Shown here: positions 20,752 to 28,936 of the stretch, piece after piece
Layout of the letters: each line of letters starts with the position of its first letter
Position numbering within the stretch: the first letter of the stretch is position 1
Source: Bryobacteraceae bacterium
GTDB taxonomy: Bacteria; Acidobacteriota; Terriglobia; Bryobacterales; Bryobacteraceae
Reading direction: 5' to 3'
DNA: 64,000 bases
NCBI GenBank assembly: GCA_025055455.1
Contig: JANWXD010000005.1
Location: forward strand, 62,001 to 126,000
Made by a program: the position numbers and the translations under genes
Notes under the pieces: model-generated
The model's database searches: none
Seen by the model: only the letters and a program-made list of their open reading frames with translations
What the model was told of the DNA's origin: nothing

Positions 20752-20871
20752 CGGCAGCGACGATCCACAGCTCGATCGCGCATAATGAGGGGAGGCGACA
20801 GCCCCGGATTTCGGATCTCGGTCCTAATTCACCGGAGGGCGCCCCGGCAGTGGTCTGGTAGGCGAGGGAGC

Positions 20872-21273
20872 ATGTGGAACTGGCTGCGCAAGAGACCCGC
20901 GCCCCTGACGGGCGCTCCAGCCGTCCGCCGGCAGAAAACCTACTCGGCGCAAAGCGGCTACGTGTATCAGTACTACTACGAGGGGCAGCGCGAAGTCTCC
21001 CGGGGCCGGGAACGGGGCGCCGAATACGTCTTCGAAGTGACCGCCGACCGCAAGACCTCGTTTCCCGTGTCGGTGTTCGTGAGCTCGGAGGCGCTAGCGG
21101 TTTGGGAACAGCGGCACGGCCGTTCGCTCACGGCGACCGAGCGCTATGCCATCGCCAAGATGGCGTTGTTTGCAGCCTTTGACGAGCGAGAGGATCCCCG
21201 CCAGATGCGCGACGAGGTGCGCGTGCAGCCCGCCGATGTCGAGGCCATCCTGGAACGGCTCGGGATCGAATAA
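20872..21273 (+). CDS. small conserved-looking protein of unknown function
   Basis: I prefer ATG 20872 (MWNWLRKRP, 133 aa) over the ORF track's 20785, because AGGGAG precedes it and the longer N-terminus is low-complexity Arg-rich. The product has no signal peptide or membrane segment. A motif with aromatic repeats (GYVYQYYYEGQRE) is followed by a mixed alpha/beta region and an acidic C-terminus ending EAILERLGIE. It is not recognised. It stands alone, convergent with infC. Confidence 0.65.
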   Translation: MWNWLRKRPAPLTGAPAVRRQKTYSAQSGYVYQYYYEGQREVSRGRERGAEYVFEVTADRKTSFPVSVFVSSEALAVWEQRHGRSLTATERYAIAKMALFAAFDEREDPRQMRDEVRVQPADVEAILERLGIE

Positions 21274-21316
21274 GGACACGTCAGAGCCTGTTCCCATGCG
21301 CCGCTGCACCGCCTTG

Positions 21317-21946
21317 TCAGCGCTCCGCTGCGCCGCCGGATCCGGCGCCCGGCGTCGCGCTGTCTCGCGGTGACGGAGCGGGCTTTTTTTCTCCGGATTT
21401 CTTGCCCGGCTTCAGAGGGCTGATGATGACGTGGGCCGCCCGCCCTTCCAGTCGCGGCTGGCCTTCGAGCTGACCGTACTCGGCGAGATCCTTGACGAAG
21501 CGCATCAGCAGGTTCTGTCCGATATCCACGTGAGCGATCTCGCGGCCGCGGAACTGGACTACCGCCTTGACGCGGTTACCCTCTTTGAGGAAGCGGATGG
21601 CGTGGTTTTTCTTGAACTCGTAGTCATGGTCGTCGGTGTTGGGGCGGAACTTCAACTCCTTGACCTGAATGACGTGCTGCTTTTTCTTGGCCTCTTGCTG
21701 CTTCTTTTTCTGTTCGTACTGCCACTGGCCGTAGTCCATGGCTTTGGCCACGGGCGGCTCGGCCGTGGGCGCCACCAGAATCAGATCCAGTCCCATGTCG
21801 CGGGCTTTCTGCAGAGCCACATGCGTCGGCATGATTTCGACGGTTCCATCCGGGAAAACCGCCCGTACCTCGCGCGCCGTGATACCCTCGTTGACGTTCT
21901 CCCGGACTCGCGGACGGCGGGGTAGAAAGGGTCTTCCAGGGGTCAT
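21317..21946 (-). CDS. infC: translation initiation factor IF-3
   Basis: The 209-aa product has the N-domain opening RVRENVNEGITAREVRAV and the linker AKAMDYGQWQYEQKKKQQE. The C-domain has VKELKFRPNTDDHDYEFK and FLKEGNRVKAVVQFRGRE. A ~30-residue Lys/Pro/Gly-rich tail extends beyond the E. coli length (180 aa). IF-3 binds the 30S subunit and enforces initiator tRNA and start-codon fidelity. rpmI and rplT, which usually follow infC, are not here: the next gene on this strand side is convergent. The start codon is an ordinary ATG, whereas E. coli infC uses AUU. Confidence 0.96.
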   Translation of the reverse strand: MTPGRPFLPRRPRVRENVNEGITAREVRAVFPDGTVEIMPTHVALQKARDMGLDLILVAPTAEPPVAKAMDYGQWQYEQKKKQQEAKKKQHVIQVKELKFRPNTDDHDYEFKKNHAIRFLKEGNRVKAVVQFRGREIAHVDIGQNLLMRFVKDLAEYGQLEGQPRLEGRAAHVIISPLKPGKKSGEKKPAPSPRDSATPGAGSGGAAER

Positions 21947-22173
21947 GAAGAGGTCTCTCGGGGCCGGTCCCAGGGGCGCCTCATGTCCTCATCAAAGCAC
22001 AAACTCAGGGCCGCCGCTATGGGGACTCGCACCGGGTCCAGAGCCGGCCCCTCCCGCGGAGGTTCGGATACAACTGGCGCACATTGTCCACAGGCTAGCA
22101 CAGGCGGCCGGCGCACGGACCCCAGGCTCTCGGCGGCAGAATGGCATGGGCGGAAACTTCGGTCGATCCCTCC

Positions 22174-23007
22174 TCAGTCGGTAATCTCCAGCGTCGGCGC
22201 TTTGGGGCCCCCAATCTCTGCGACGCGCGCCGCGGTGGCGCGCGCCAGCTCCAGCCACGCCACCGCCCGCGGATCGTCCCCGTCGCGCAGCGCAACGGGC
22301 GAACCGGTGTCGCCTCCTCGGCGCACTTCCGGATCCAGGGCCACTTCGCCGAGAAAATGCACGCCCATGGCCTCGGCCGTTCGCCGGCCTCCGCCGTAGC
22401 TGAAGACGTCGATGCGCTCCTGGCAGCGCGGGCAAATCAGGTAGCTCATGTTTTCGACGATTCCGAGCACCTCGACGCGCACCTGCCGGAACATATGCAC
22501 TGCTTTGCGAGCGTCTTCCAGCGAAACATCGGACGGCGTCGTCACGACGATAGCTCCGGTCAGTGGCACGGTCTGAATCAGGCTGAGTTGCACGTCGCCG
22601 GTACCTGGCGGTAAGTCGACGACTAGGTATTCGAGCTCGCCCCAGTCCACGCCCCGCAAAAACTGCTGGATCACGCTGTGCAGCATGGGGCCGCGCCAGA
22701 TCAGCGGCCGGTCGCCGGGATTGAGGAACCCCATGGACATGAGCCGGATGCCGTGTTTCTCCAAGGGCACGATTCGGTCGCCGCGGGCCAACGGTGCCTC
22801 GCGCACGCCCATCATGAGCGGCACATTGGGGCCGTAGACGTCGGCGTCGAGCAAGCCTACGCGGTGTCCCAGCCGGGCCAGTGCGATCGCCAAGTTAACC
22901 GCGACGGTGGTCTTGCCGACGCCGCCCTTGCCAGAGCCGATCGCGATGAGGTGCTCCACGCCCTCGATGGGCTGTTTGGGCTGCTCACCCGGCTGTCTGG
23001 GAGGCAT
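22174..23007 (-). CDS. Mrp/NBP35-family P-loop ATPase (iron-sulfur carrier)
   Basis: A 277-aa protein with the deviant Walker A GSGKGGVGKTT near residue 26, the switch VDLPPGTGDVQLSL and the CxxC pair CPRC that bridges the iron-sulfur cluster in the dimer. The usual N-terminal DUF59/MIP18 domain of long Mrp proteins is absent, so it is the short form. It probably carries Fe-S clusters in the cytoplasm. ATG 23007 is preferred; GTG 23010 directly precedes it. TACGAT lies 8 nt before the ATG, which would make a near-leaderless transcript. Confidence 0.92.
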   Translation of the reverse strand: MPPRQPGEQPKQPIEGVEHLIAIGSGKGGVGKTTVAVNLAIALARLGHRVGLLDADVYGPNVPLMMGVREAPLARGDRIVPLEKHGIRLMSMGFLNPGDRPLIWRGPMLHSVIQQFLRGVDWGELEYLVVDLPPGTGDVQLSLIQTVPLTGAIVVTTPSDVSLEDARKAVHMFRQVRVEVLGIVENMSYLICPRCQERIDVFSYGGGRRTAEAMGVHFLGEVALDPEVRRGGDTGSPVALRDGDDPRAVAWLELARATAARVAEIGGPKAPTLEITD

Positions 23008-23040
23008 CACATTCCATCGTACCGCCGCGACACGGCACGC

Positions 23041-25068
23041 TCACGGAGCCCGCATGACGAAATCCCAAACCTCTGCCGCTCGGCGCACGACCGCATTTAC
23101 ATCTTGCTCGAGCAGGAGCCCATCGGATGCAAGCTGGCGGGCTGCGGCGGCGACCCGCTCCAGATACGCCTCGCGGTTGGGATACCGCTCTTCGACGGAG
23201 GGACGGGGATCCCCATTTTTGAGCCGCTCGGCCTTCGTCCGCGCGAAAGGCAGAAACGAGCCCGCCATGCTGTATAGCTCCTCGGGCGCCCCGAGCGAGG
23301 GGTGGCGGAAATTCCATCCCGTGTAGGTGGCCAAAGGCACAGCGACGTCCGGCAGGCGGATGCCAGCGATCTCGTTGCCATCCCCGTCGAGCTGGGCCAC
23401 GAAAACGGGATACGGTTTCCCCAACTTCGGCGGCTCCAGAGACACGATGCCTCGCGTGGCGAACTCGGGTCCGTAATCCACCCGCCAGGCGCGGTGCAAC
23501 CGCTTTGGGAAACGCACGCCGGGGATCTTCGGGAACCGCACCGCCGCCGCCTCGACCAACGTCCCATTCGACAGGCGCGGATAGCGCGACTCAGGGGGTG
23601 GCGTACCGTCGGTGACCCACCGGTCCAAAGCCACGAGCAGGGCCCGCATGACCCAGCGGAAATCATGGGGGTTGGTGAGGTGAACGGTCCCCGTCCGGGA
23701 AGGCGGAAATTCCGCCGGCCCGTGCTGGCTGCCTGCAAAGAAGTAAATGCGAGTTTCCGGCGCCACGGCCGCGTCGCGCCGGCCGTCCGGAGTCGTGTGG
23801 ATCAACGACGCAGCGCGCCCGTAGTATTCGTAAGAGCCGTTCGTGTAGAAAATTTTCGGCACCACGTTGACCGCCGCCGCACGGCGCAGCAGGCCGTCGC
23901 GGGCGCCCGTTTCCGGGTCGGTTTCCTCCAAGTCCGTGAACGGGAACAAATCCGTAGGGTAGAAGAAATTCAGGAACGGATGGCCGTCCCGCGAGGGCTG
24001 CGCGAACCGGTGATTGAAACTGCCGCGCCCCGCTCCCGCTACGTGGGCCCACACGGCGTCGAACACCCTACGCCCATCCTCGTCCGCGTTGAAGCCTTGG
24101 TAGAGAAACGTGCGCAGGAACCGGCCGCTCTGAGAGGCACCGAACGCGATGGCCCGCTTCAGATAGCGGCGCTGGTCGCCGAGCTGCGTGATGCCGGCGT
24201 TCGGGGTGCCGTACTTGAGGAAGGAGACAAAATCGCGCACGGCGGCCAGCCCCAGCCCCACGAGCACCGGATCTTGCGCCGTGTAAATCACCTCGTAGAT
24301 CCGCCCCGGCTCGAATGTCCCCGTGAGGAGGTACACATGCGACCGATCGGGGACGGGCCGCCCGTCGCGTTCACGGGCGAAGATCCAGTCGTTTCTCGAT
24401 AGGTAACGACGAGGCCCCTCCGGCCGATCGCGCACGCTCAGCCGCGCGGCTGCCTCCTCGGACTCCGCCGCCGGATAGGCGCGCATGGTGCGATCGGCCA
24501 GCGAGAAGCTGCGGACGGGCCGGTCGGGGATGTGCTCGGAACGCACCAGCCCCCGGATCGGCCGGTGGCCCTCGCGCGCGGTCGGCGCGTAGAGGCGCAT
24601 CAGGAGTGGCTCTTCTGGTACATCCCACTGCCAGCCGAGCCAGGCCAAGGTGAACCCGCGTTCGAGCAAGAAGCTGTCGCCGAAGTCTTCGGGTTCCCGC
24701 GGGTCGAGCGAGGCCGCGCGCTGGAACATCCCGAGCATCAACTTGCGGCCGCGATTGACGACCTCGAACAGCAACGTGCCGTTGCCGAGGGCGGGGTCGC
24801 GCGGCTTGAGCACATAGAGGTCGGCGGTGAATGCGACGAGCCCCTGGGCGTTGCGCGGCGCCAAGTCGATGTCGCAGAGGATGCGGTTGGCGGCGAGGGC
24901 CGGATCGACCGCGAAATGCACCTTCCCGATGATCCGTTCGTACGGACCCGCGCGTCCGAAGGGCCGACCGTCCAGGACGTCGCTGCGCTCGTCCACTTCG
25001 ATTCGAACCACGGCCGCCGGCAGGCCAGCCGTGCAGGCGAGTAAGACCGTCCAGGCGGCGCAGCGCAT
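23041..25068 (-). CDS. exported alpha/beta-hydrolase-domain protein (Abhydrolase_10-like)
   Basis: A 675-aa protein with signal peptide (AAWTVLLACTAGLPAA). Its motifs match a family of large secreted hydrolase-domain proteins: GRPFGRAGPYERIIGKVHFAVDP near the N-terminus, VNRGRK, and a nucleophile elbow AFGASQSGRFLR near residue 300, followed by WAHVAGAGRGSFNHRFAQPS. The substrate is unknown. The promoter is striking: a consensus TATAAT ends exactly 7 nt before the ATG, so the mRNA should be leaderless. Although the next upstream gene is on the same strand, this promoter suggests separate transcription. Confidence 0.82.
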   Translation of the reverse strand: MRCAAWTVLLACTAGLPAAVVRIEVDERSDVLDGRPFGRAGPYERIIGKVHFAVDPALAANRILCDIDLAPRNAQGLVAFTADLYVLKPRDPALGNGTLLFEVVNRGRKLMLGMFQRAASLDPREPEDFGDSFLLERGFTLAWLGWQWDVPEEPLLMRLYAPTAREGHRPIRGLVRSEHIPDRPVRSFSLADRTMRAYPAAESEEAAARLSVRDRPEGPRRYLSRNDWIFARERDGRPVPDRSHVYLLTGTFEPGRIYEVIYTAQDPVLVGLGLAAVRDFVSFLKYGTPNAGITQLGDQRRYLKRAIAFGASQSGRFLRTFLYQGFNADEDGRRVFDAVWAHVAGAGRGSFNHRFAQPSRDGHPFLNFFYPTDLFPFTDLEETDPETGARDGLLRRAAAVNVVPKIFYTNGSYEYYGRAASLIHTTPDGRRDAAVAPETRIYFFAGSQHGPAEFPPSRTGTVHLTNPHDFRWVMRALLVALDRWVTDGTPPPESRYPRLSNGTLVEAAAVRFPKIPGVRFPKRLHRAWRVDYGPEFATRGIVSLEPPKLGKPYPVFVAQLDGDGNEIAGIRLPDVAVPLATYTGWNFRHPSLGAPEELYSMAGSFLPFARTKAERLKNGDPRPSVEERYPNREAYLERVAAAARQLASDGLLLEQDVNAVVRRAAEVWDFVMRAP

Positions 25069-25075
25069 ATTCGGG

Positions 25076-25081
25076 ATTATA
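25076..25081 (-). promoter_or_regulatory. consensus -10 placed for a leaderless transcript
   Basis: TATAAT on the minus strand, then 7 nt (CCCGAAT), then ATG 25068. No consensus -35 at 16-18 bp. With the usual 7-nt distance from -10 to start site, transcription would begin on the A of the ATG. Confidence 0.6.
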
Positions 25082-25185
25082 GGCCCGCTGCCGGCCGAAT
25101 CGTTGTGCCGCCGCCCGCAGGGCGGCCGGGCGGAGCCACCTCTGGGCCGGTACGCCTGACGAGGCCGCCGACTGGCACGAGCCCT

Positions 25186-26334
25186 TCACTGAACCGTCTC
25201 GCGTTCTTCTTCCGTCTCCTCCTCGAGCGTGGCGCTGCAGCGCGCCACGACGTCTTGGCTCGTGATTGCGCCGACGTGCCAGAGCTCGGCGAACGCCCAG
25301 CGAGAACGCAAGCCCATGGGCATGACGAAATAGCCGAGATGGAACATCGGTGCGAGTGCTGAGGGAATGAAGCTGACGAACATCAGACCCGTGGTTTCAT
25401 CCCAACACCAGCTGCCGAGCTGATGGCAGCGGGTCCACTCCCAGCTTTCGGCCCCGTTCAAGTGGGCCGCCAGCGCCCCACCGAGATCACGATCGCAGTC
25501 GACTGGCAACCGCAGCACGAGCCATGCCCCACTGCCGATCACCGGGTGTTCGCAACCTTGCACCTGCAACAGAGCCGTCTGGTTGGCGGGGGCGAGGGCC
25601 GCCGGGATCGAGCCGAAAAAGGGCAGTTCCGCGGTCAGTCCATTGTCGGAGGCGAAAGCCAAGATCTCGGGACCGAGCATCGCCCGGGCCTGATAGAACT
25701 CCTCCGAGGAAAACTTGCACGGCTCCGTTCCCCCGGCACGCAAAGACTCGACCAGTTCTTCCATCTGTTTGGAAGCAGAGGTTCGGGATTTCCGAGCATG
25801 CGGGCGAGGCGATCGAGCGAGCTTGGCGCCGAGTTCGGCCGCGGCCGGAGACCAAGCGGCACTTTCGAAAAACTGCAGTACGGCGCACGTGGCCACCAGC
25901 AGCGAGCCCGGTCGGAGATTCTGGCTGTGGCAATACACCGTCGCGCTCAAGGAGATCGTCTTAGCCGCACGATCCCACACGAAGGCGTTCATGGTGGCCA
26001 GATGACTCGCCTCGCTGAGTAACGCAAGCGTCTTCGGTGTGTCGGGCACTTCGCAGAGCCAGTCCGTGGTAATCCGGACGCGGACCACATCCGCTCTGGC
26101 GTCTCGGCGCGGCGGCGCTGCGTCGACGTGCTGAGCAAAGTCCCCAGGCCACCATGTGAACCCGCGTTCCCGCAGGATGGCGTGCTTGCGATCCACGTGC
26201 AATCGGCGTCGCGTTTGCTCGATGACCTTGGGGCCGACATCGCCCTCGATGAACGGCGAGCCGAACAGCTGCTCGGCGAGGCTGGGCTCGCCGCCCAGCA
26301 ACGCCTGGACATCGGACAGAGATTCGTTTGTCAT
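25186..26334 (-). CDS. unrecognised 382-aa protein under a SAM-clan riboswitch
   Basis: I do not recognise this protein. It has no signal peptide or membrane span, so it is probably cytoplasmic. Residues ~50-60 contain ERGFTWWPGDFAQHVD. Two mixed alpha/beta blocks (VRVRITTDWLCEVPDTP to VLQFFESA, and WLVLRLPVDCDRDLGGALAAHL to HLGYFVMPM) have the strand-strand-helix rhythm of YbjN/type-III-chaperone-like folds; this is a fold guess only. A strong AAAGGAG lies 9 nt before ATG, inside the loop of an 8-bp hairpin. Upstream are a terminator and a SAM-clan aptamer, so expression should fall when S-adenosylmethionine is plentiful. That points to a role in methionine, SAM or methylation metabolism. 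Confidence 0.75.
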   Translation of the reverse strand: MTNESLSDVQALLGGEPSLAEQLFGSPFIEGDVGPKVIEQTRRRLHVDRKHAILRERGFTWWPGDFAQHVDAAPPRRDARADVVRVRITTDWLCEVPDTPKTLALLSEASHLATMNAFVWDRAAKTISLSATVYCHSQNLRPGSLLVATCAVLQFFESAAWSPAAAELGAKLARSPRPHARKSRTSASKQMEELVESLRAGGTEPCKFSSEEFYQARAMLGPEILAFASDNGLTAELPFFGSIPAALAPANQTALLQVQGCEHPVIGSGAWLVLRLPVDCDRDLGGALAAHLNGAESWEWTRCHQLGSWCWDETTGLMFVSFIPSALAPMFHLGYFVMPMGLRSRWAFAELWHVGAITSQDVVARCSATLEEETEEERETVQ

Positions 26335-26335
26335 C

Positions 26336-26366
26336 GGTGCATTCTCCTTTCGGTCAGAAATGCACC
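26336..26366 (-). promoter_or_regulatory. hairpin holding the Shine-Dalgarno of the 382-aa gene in its loop
   Basis: On the minus strand GGTGCATT and AATGCACC form a perfect 8-bp stem whose 15-nt loop contains AAAGGAG; the start codon follows the stem by one base. Directly 5' of the stem is ACTCCTG. Its CUCCU can pair with the AGGAG of the Shine-Dalgarno, and the whole 7-mer is complementary to CAGGAGT in junction J1/2 of the aptamer. Confidence 0.65.
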
Positions 26367-26372
26367 AGGAGT

Positions 26373-26409
26373 CGAAAAGAAAAAGCCGCCTTAAACATCA
26401 GGCGGCTTT
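26373..26409 (-). terminator. intrinsic terminator between riboswitch and gene
   Basis: Minus strand: AAAGCCGCC, a 10-nt loop, GGCGGCTTT and then a T-rich run (TTTTTCTTTT in all). The 9-bp stem with T tract is the best Rho-independent terminator in the window. It lies 9 nt after the aptamer's 3' pseudoknot strand and 38 nt before ATG, the position of a transcriptional riboswitch expression platform. Confidence 0.85.
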
Positions 26410-26417
26410 GCTTTCCG

Positions 26418-26539
26418 AGGAGACTTCCGTTCGGAACCTCTCGGTTCCGCGCATCGAGCAGCTTACGCCGCTCAAGGCACCGTGGCGTCCCCTGGCCCGG
26501 TTGCCGGACCCGAACTTATGTTCGGGTCACTCCTGATGC
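26418..26539 (-). promoter_or_regulatory. S-adenosylmethionine riboswitch, SAM-I/SAM-IV clan
   Basis: On the minus strand the elements run in order. P1 is GCATC/GATGC (26535-26539 with 26451-26455). J1/2 is AGGAGT. P2 is GACCCGAAC-ATAA-GTTCGGGTC. J2/3 is a single C. P3 is GGCAACCG/CGGTGCC, carrying the clan's conserved ligand-binding GGCAACC and GGTGCC. P4 is GAGCGGC-GTAA-GCTGCTC. Together they close a four-way junction. After P1 come a GGAACC-GAGA-GGTTCC hairpin and GTCTCCT, which pairs with AGGGGAC in the P3 loop (7 bp, one G-U): the loop-tail pseudoknot of SAM-IV and SAM-I/IV types. P2 lacks the SAM-I kink-turn, so SAM-I/IV or SAM-IV fits better than SAM-I. The order aptamer, terminator, gene predicts an OFF switch. 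Confidence 0.88.
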
Positions 26540-26547
26540 TAATTACC

Positions 26548-26576
26548 AGAGTATCACAACGGAGGCAGACTTGCAA
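26548..26576 (-). promoter_or_regulatory. possible promoter of the riboswitch transcript
   Basis: Minus strand TTGCAA (26571-26576), 17 bp, TACTCT (26548-26553). Initiation would fall a few bases before P1 of the aptamer. The hexamers are only moderate matches; position is the main support. Confidence 0.4.
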
Positions 26577-26682
26577 GGCCGCTAGAAAATTCAGGTAGCA
26601 TCCGCGCACCGTTTGTTCAGGAACCGAGGCCGCCCGGTCGGCAAAAGACAGTCCACTCCACTAAGTGCTCGTCTGACGGCGC

Positions 26683-27762
26683 TCAGGCTAGCCGCAGACG
26701 GGCGGTGGCGGGAAGGGTCAGCGCGTCGAATTCGCCTCGTTCCAGCTTCGGAAAGGCGGCTGCGGCGATCATGGCGGCATTGTCCGTGGATAGCTGCGGC
26801 GAGGGGAAATACACCGGATAGGGGAGCGCCAGCTGGCGGGCCGCCGCCCGCAGGCCGGAGTTGCAGGCGACGCCACCGGAGACGATGAGCGCCCGCGCGT
26901 GAACCTGCTCGGCGGCCGCCGCAGCGCGACGAAGCAGCTCCTCGATGACCGTACGCTGAAAGGAGGCCAGTAAGTCGAGCGTGGTTTGCGGAGTCACCGC
27001 GAGCCAGTCCTCCAACGAAGGTCGCGGGTTGCGCCGCAGCAGTTGCCGCCGCGCCTCGATTTCAGAGGTCAGGTCCCGCTCACGCGTCCACCGCAGCACG
27101 GCCGTTTTTAGACCGCTGAAGCTGAAATCGAGCGGATTGCCCTTCATGCGGGCCAGGGTAAAGCGCACGGCATCGGGATTGCCGTGAGCGGCCAGTCGGT
27201 CGATCACCGGGCCGCCGGGGTACCCAAACCCGAGCAGCTTGGCCACCTTGTCATAGGCCTCGCCGGCGGCATCATCTCGAGTCTTGCCCAACAGGCGATA
27301 GCGGAATCCCGGGGTTACCTCGAATAGATGCGTATGCCCGCCGCTCACCACCAAGGCGAGCGCCGGCAGCTCGATGATTTCCCCCCGTTGCTTGGCCTCG
27401 AGGACCACCGCGTAGATGTGCCCCTCGATGTGGTTGACGCCGATGAACGGCCTCCGGCGGGCGAAACTAATCGCCTTGGCGAAGGTCAAGCCCACCAGCA
27501 GCGAGCCGACCAGCCCCGGGCCCGAGGTGGCCGCCACGGCCGTCAGGTCCGCATAGTCGCTCTGTGCTTCCTCCAATGCCGCGCGCACAACAGGTACGAT
27601 TGCGCGCACGTGTTCGCGGGAGGCCAACTCCGGCACGACGCCCCCGTACTTGCCGTGCGTGGCCAGTTGCGAAGCGACGACGGAGGAGCGCACGTGCACG
27701 CCGTCGTCCACCACGGCCGCCGCCGTTTCGTCGCAGGACGTCTCGATGCCCAGAATGCGCAA
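26683..27762 (-). CDS. tsaD: TsaD, tRNA N6-threonylcarbamoyladenosine transferase
   Basis: TsaD transfers threonylcarbamoyl to A37 of ANN-decoding tRNAs. The 359-aa protein begins [21 protein letters not shown], has the metal-binding [13 protein letters not shown] and the ATP-binding [15 protein letters not shown] and [12 protein letters not shown] segments. It is a little longer than E. coli TsaD (337). The start codon is TTG. A TAGGAT hexamer ends exactly 7 nt before it, so the transcript is probably leaderless. It is divergent from queA, with 29 bp between starts; both act on tRNA. Confidence 0.96.
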   Translation of the reverse strand: MRILGIETSCDETAAAVVDDGVHVRSSVVASQLATHGKYGGVVPELASREHVRAIVPVVRAALEEAQSDYADLTAVAATSGPGLVGSLLVGLTFAKAISFARRRPFIGVNHIEGHIYAVVLEAKQRGEIIELPALALVVSGGHTHLFEVTPGFRYRLLGKTRDDAAGEAYDKVAKLLGFGYPGGPVIDRLAAHGNPDAVRFTLARMKGNPLDFSFSGLKTAVLRWTRERDLTSEIEARRQLLRRNPRPSLEDWLAVTPQTTLDLLASFQRTVIEELLRRAAAAAEQVHARALIVSGGVACNSGLRAAARQLALPYPVYFPSPQLSTDNAAMIAAAAFPKLERGEFDALTLPATARLRLA

Positions 27763-27769
27763 GTTCGGT

Positions 27770-27775
27770 ATCCTA
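27770..27775 (-). promoter_or_regulatory. -10 hexamer 7 nt before the tsaD start
   Basis: Minus-strand TAGGAT followed by 7 nt (ACCGAAC) and then the TTG start codon of tsaD. It is the same geometry as the consensus TATAAT of the hydrolase at 25068. Confidence 0.45.
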
Positions 27776-27791
27776 CGGGTAGTCGCCGCCG

Positions 27792-28859
27792 GTGAATCTC
27801 TCTGATTTCGATTATCCCCTGCCGGAGGACCGCATCGCCCAGCATCCGCTGGAGGACCGCGCCGCCTCGCGCATGCTCGTCCTCTACCGGCGGGAGGGCC
27901 GCTGGGAGGACCGCATGTTTCGCGATCTGCCGTCGTTTCTCGGCCCCGGCGATTGCCTGGTGTTGAACGACTCCCGCGTCATCCCGGCGCGACTCTATGG
28001 ACGCCGCGCGGGCGTGCGCGCTCTTCCCATCGGCAAGCGAAACCCGAAACGCTGGCAGTACTTGACCGGCAAGGTCGAAGTGCTCCTGCTCGAGCCCGCC
28101 ACCGAGGACCCCAACCTCTGGCGCGCCTTGGTGCACCCTGGGCGCAAGATGCACATCGGCGAGCGAGTCTTTTTCGACGGCGGACTCGAAGCCGAAGTCG
28201 TTGCGCGAGGCCAATACGGCGAGCGAACGGTGCGATTCCACTGCGACGGCGACATCTATCAAAAGCTCGAGGAGATCGGGCACGTGCCCCTGCCGCCCTA
28301 TATCCGGCGGCCGGACGAACCCCTCGACCGGGAACGGTATCAGACCGTCTTTGCCCGGGAGCCCGGCTCGGCGGCGGCCCCCACCGCGGGCCTGCACTTC
28401 ACGCCGGAAATCCTGGAGGCTTGCCGCGCCGCAGGAGCCCAGATCGCCTACATCACGCTCCACGTCGGGCTGGGGACCTTTCAACCCGTTCACACTGAAA
28501 TCGTGGAGCAGCACCGGCTCCACGCGGAGCGCTTCCGCATCCGTGAAGAGGAAGCGCGCAAGATGCGGGCTGCGCGGCGACTGGTGGCGTGCGGCACCAC
28601 CGTGGTCCGCACGCTCGAGACGGCGTGCCGCCGCGGCGGCTTCGTCGAAATGAGCGGCCAGACCGATCTGTACATCTACCCGGGCTTCGAGTTCCGAGCC
28701 ACGGGCGCTATGCTGACGAACTTCCACCTGCCGCGGAGCAGTCTACTGATTCTGGTCTGCGCTTTCGCCGGCCGCGACCTGGTGTTGGCTGCCTACCGCC
28801 ACGCAGTCGAAGCGGGCTATCGCTTCTACTCGTACGGGGATTGCATGCTCATCCTGTGA
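27792..28859 (+). CDS. queA: QueA, S-adenosylmethionine:tRNA ribosyltransferase-isomerase
   Basis: QueA moves the ribosyl group of SAM onto preQ1 in tRNA, making epoxyqueuosine. The 355-aa protein starts with GTG ([19 protein letters not shown]). It contains [21 protein letters not shown], a TAGLHFT segment, [12 protein letters not shown] and the C-terminal [11 protein letters not shown], all family hallmarks. The start is fixed by the conserved N-terminus; no strong Shine-Dalgarno is seen. It is divergent from tsaD. Confidence 0.96.
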   Translation: MNLSDFDYPLPEDRIAQHPLEDRAASRMLVLYRREGRWEDRMFRDLPSFLGPGDCLVLNDSRVIPARLYGRRAGVRALPIGKRNPKRWQYLTGKVEVLLLEPATEDPNLWRALVHPGRKMHIGERVFFDGGLEAEVVARGQYGERTVRFHCDGDIYQKLEEIGHVPLPPYIRRPDEPLDRERYQTVFAREPGSAAAPTAGLHFTPEILEACRAAGAQIAYITLHVGLGTFQPVHTEIVEQHRLHAERFRIREEEARKMRAARRLVACGTTVVRTLETACRRGGFVEMSGQTDLYIYPGFEFRATGAMLTNFHLPRSSLLILVCAFAGRDLVLAAYRHAVEAGYRFYSYGDCMLIL

Positions 28860-28936
28860 AGGCCGGCCGAGACAGCGCTGCTGGATCCGAGTGAGGGTGC
28901 GGATCCGCGGGACCGGGCGAGGCAGTGGAGAAATCG

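Noticed and set aside
26418-26460. T-box leader in the 26.4-kb leader
   Set aside because: GCGCGGAACCG looked like part of a T-box, but there is no TGGNACCGCG antiterminator bulge or specifier stem; the SAM-clan fold explains the region fully.
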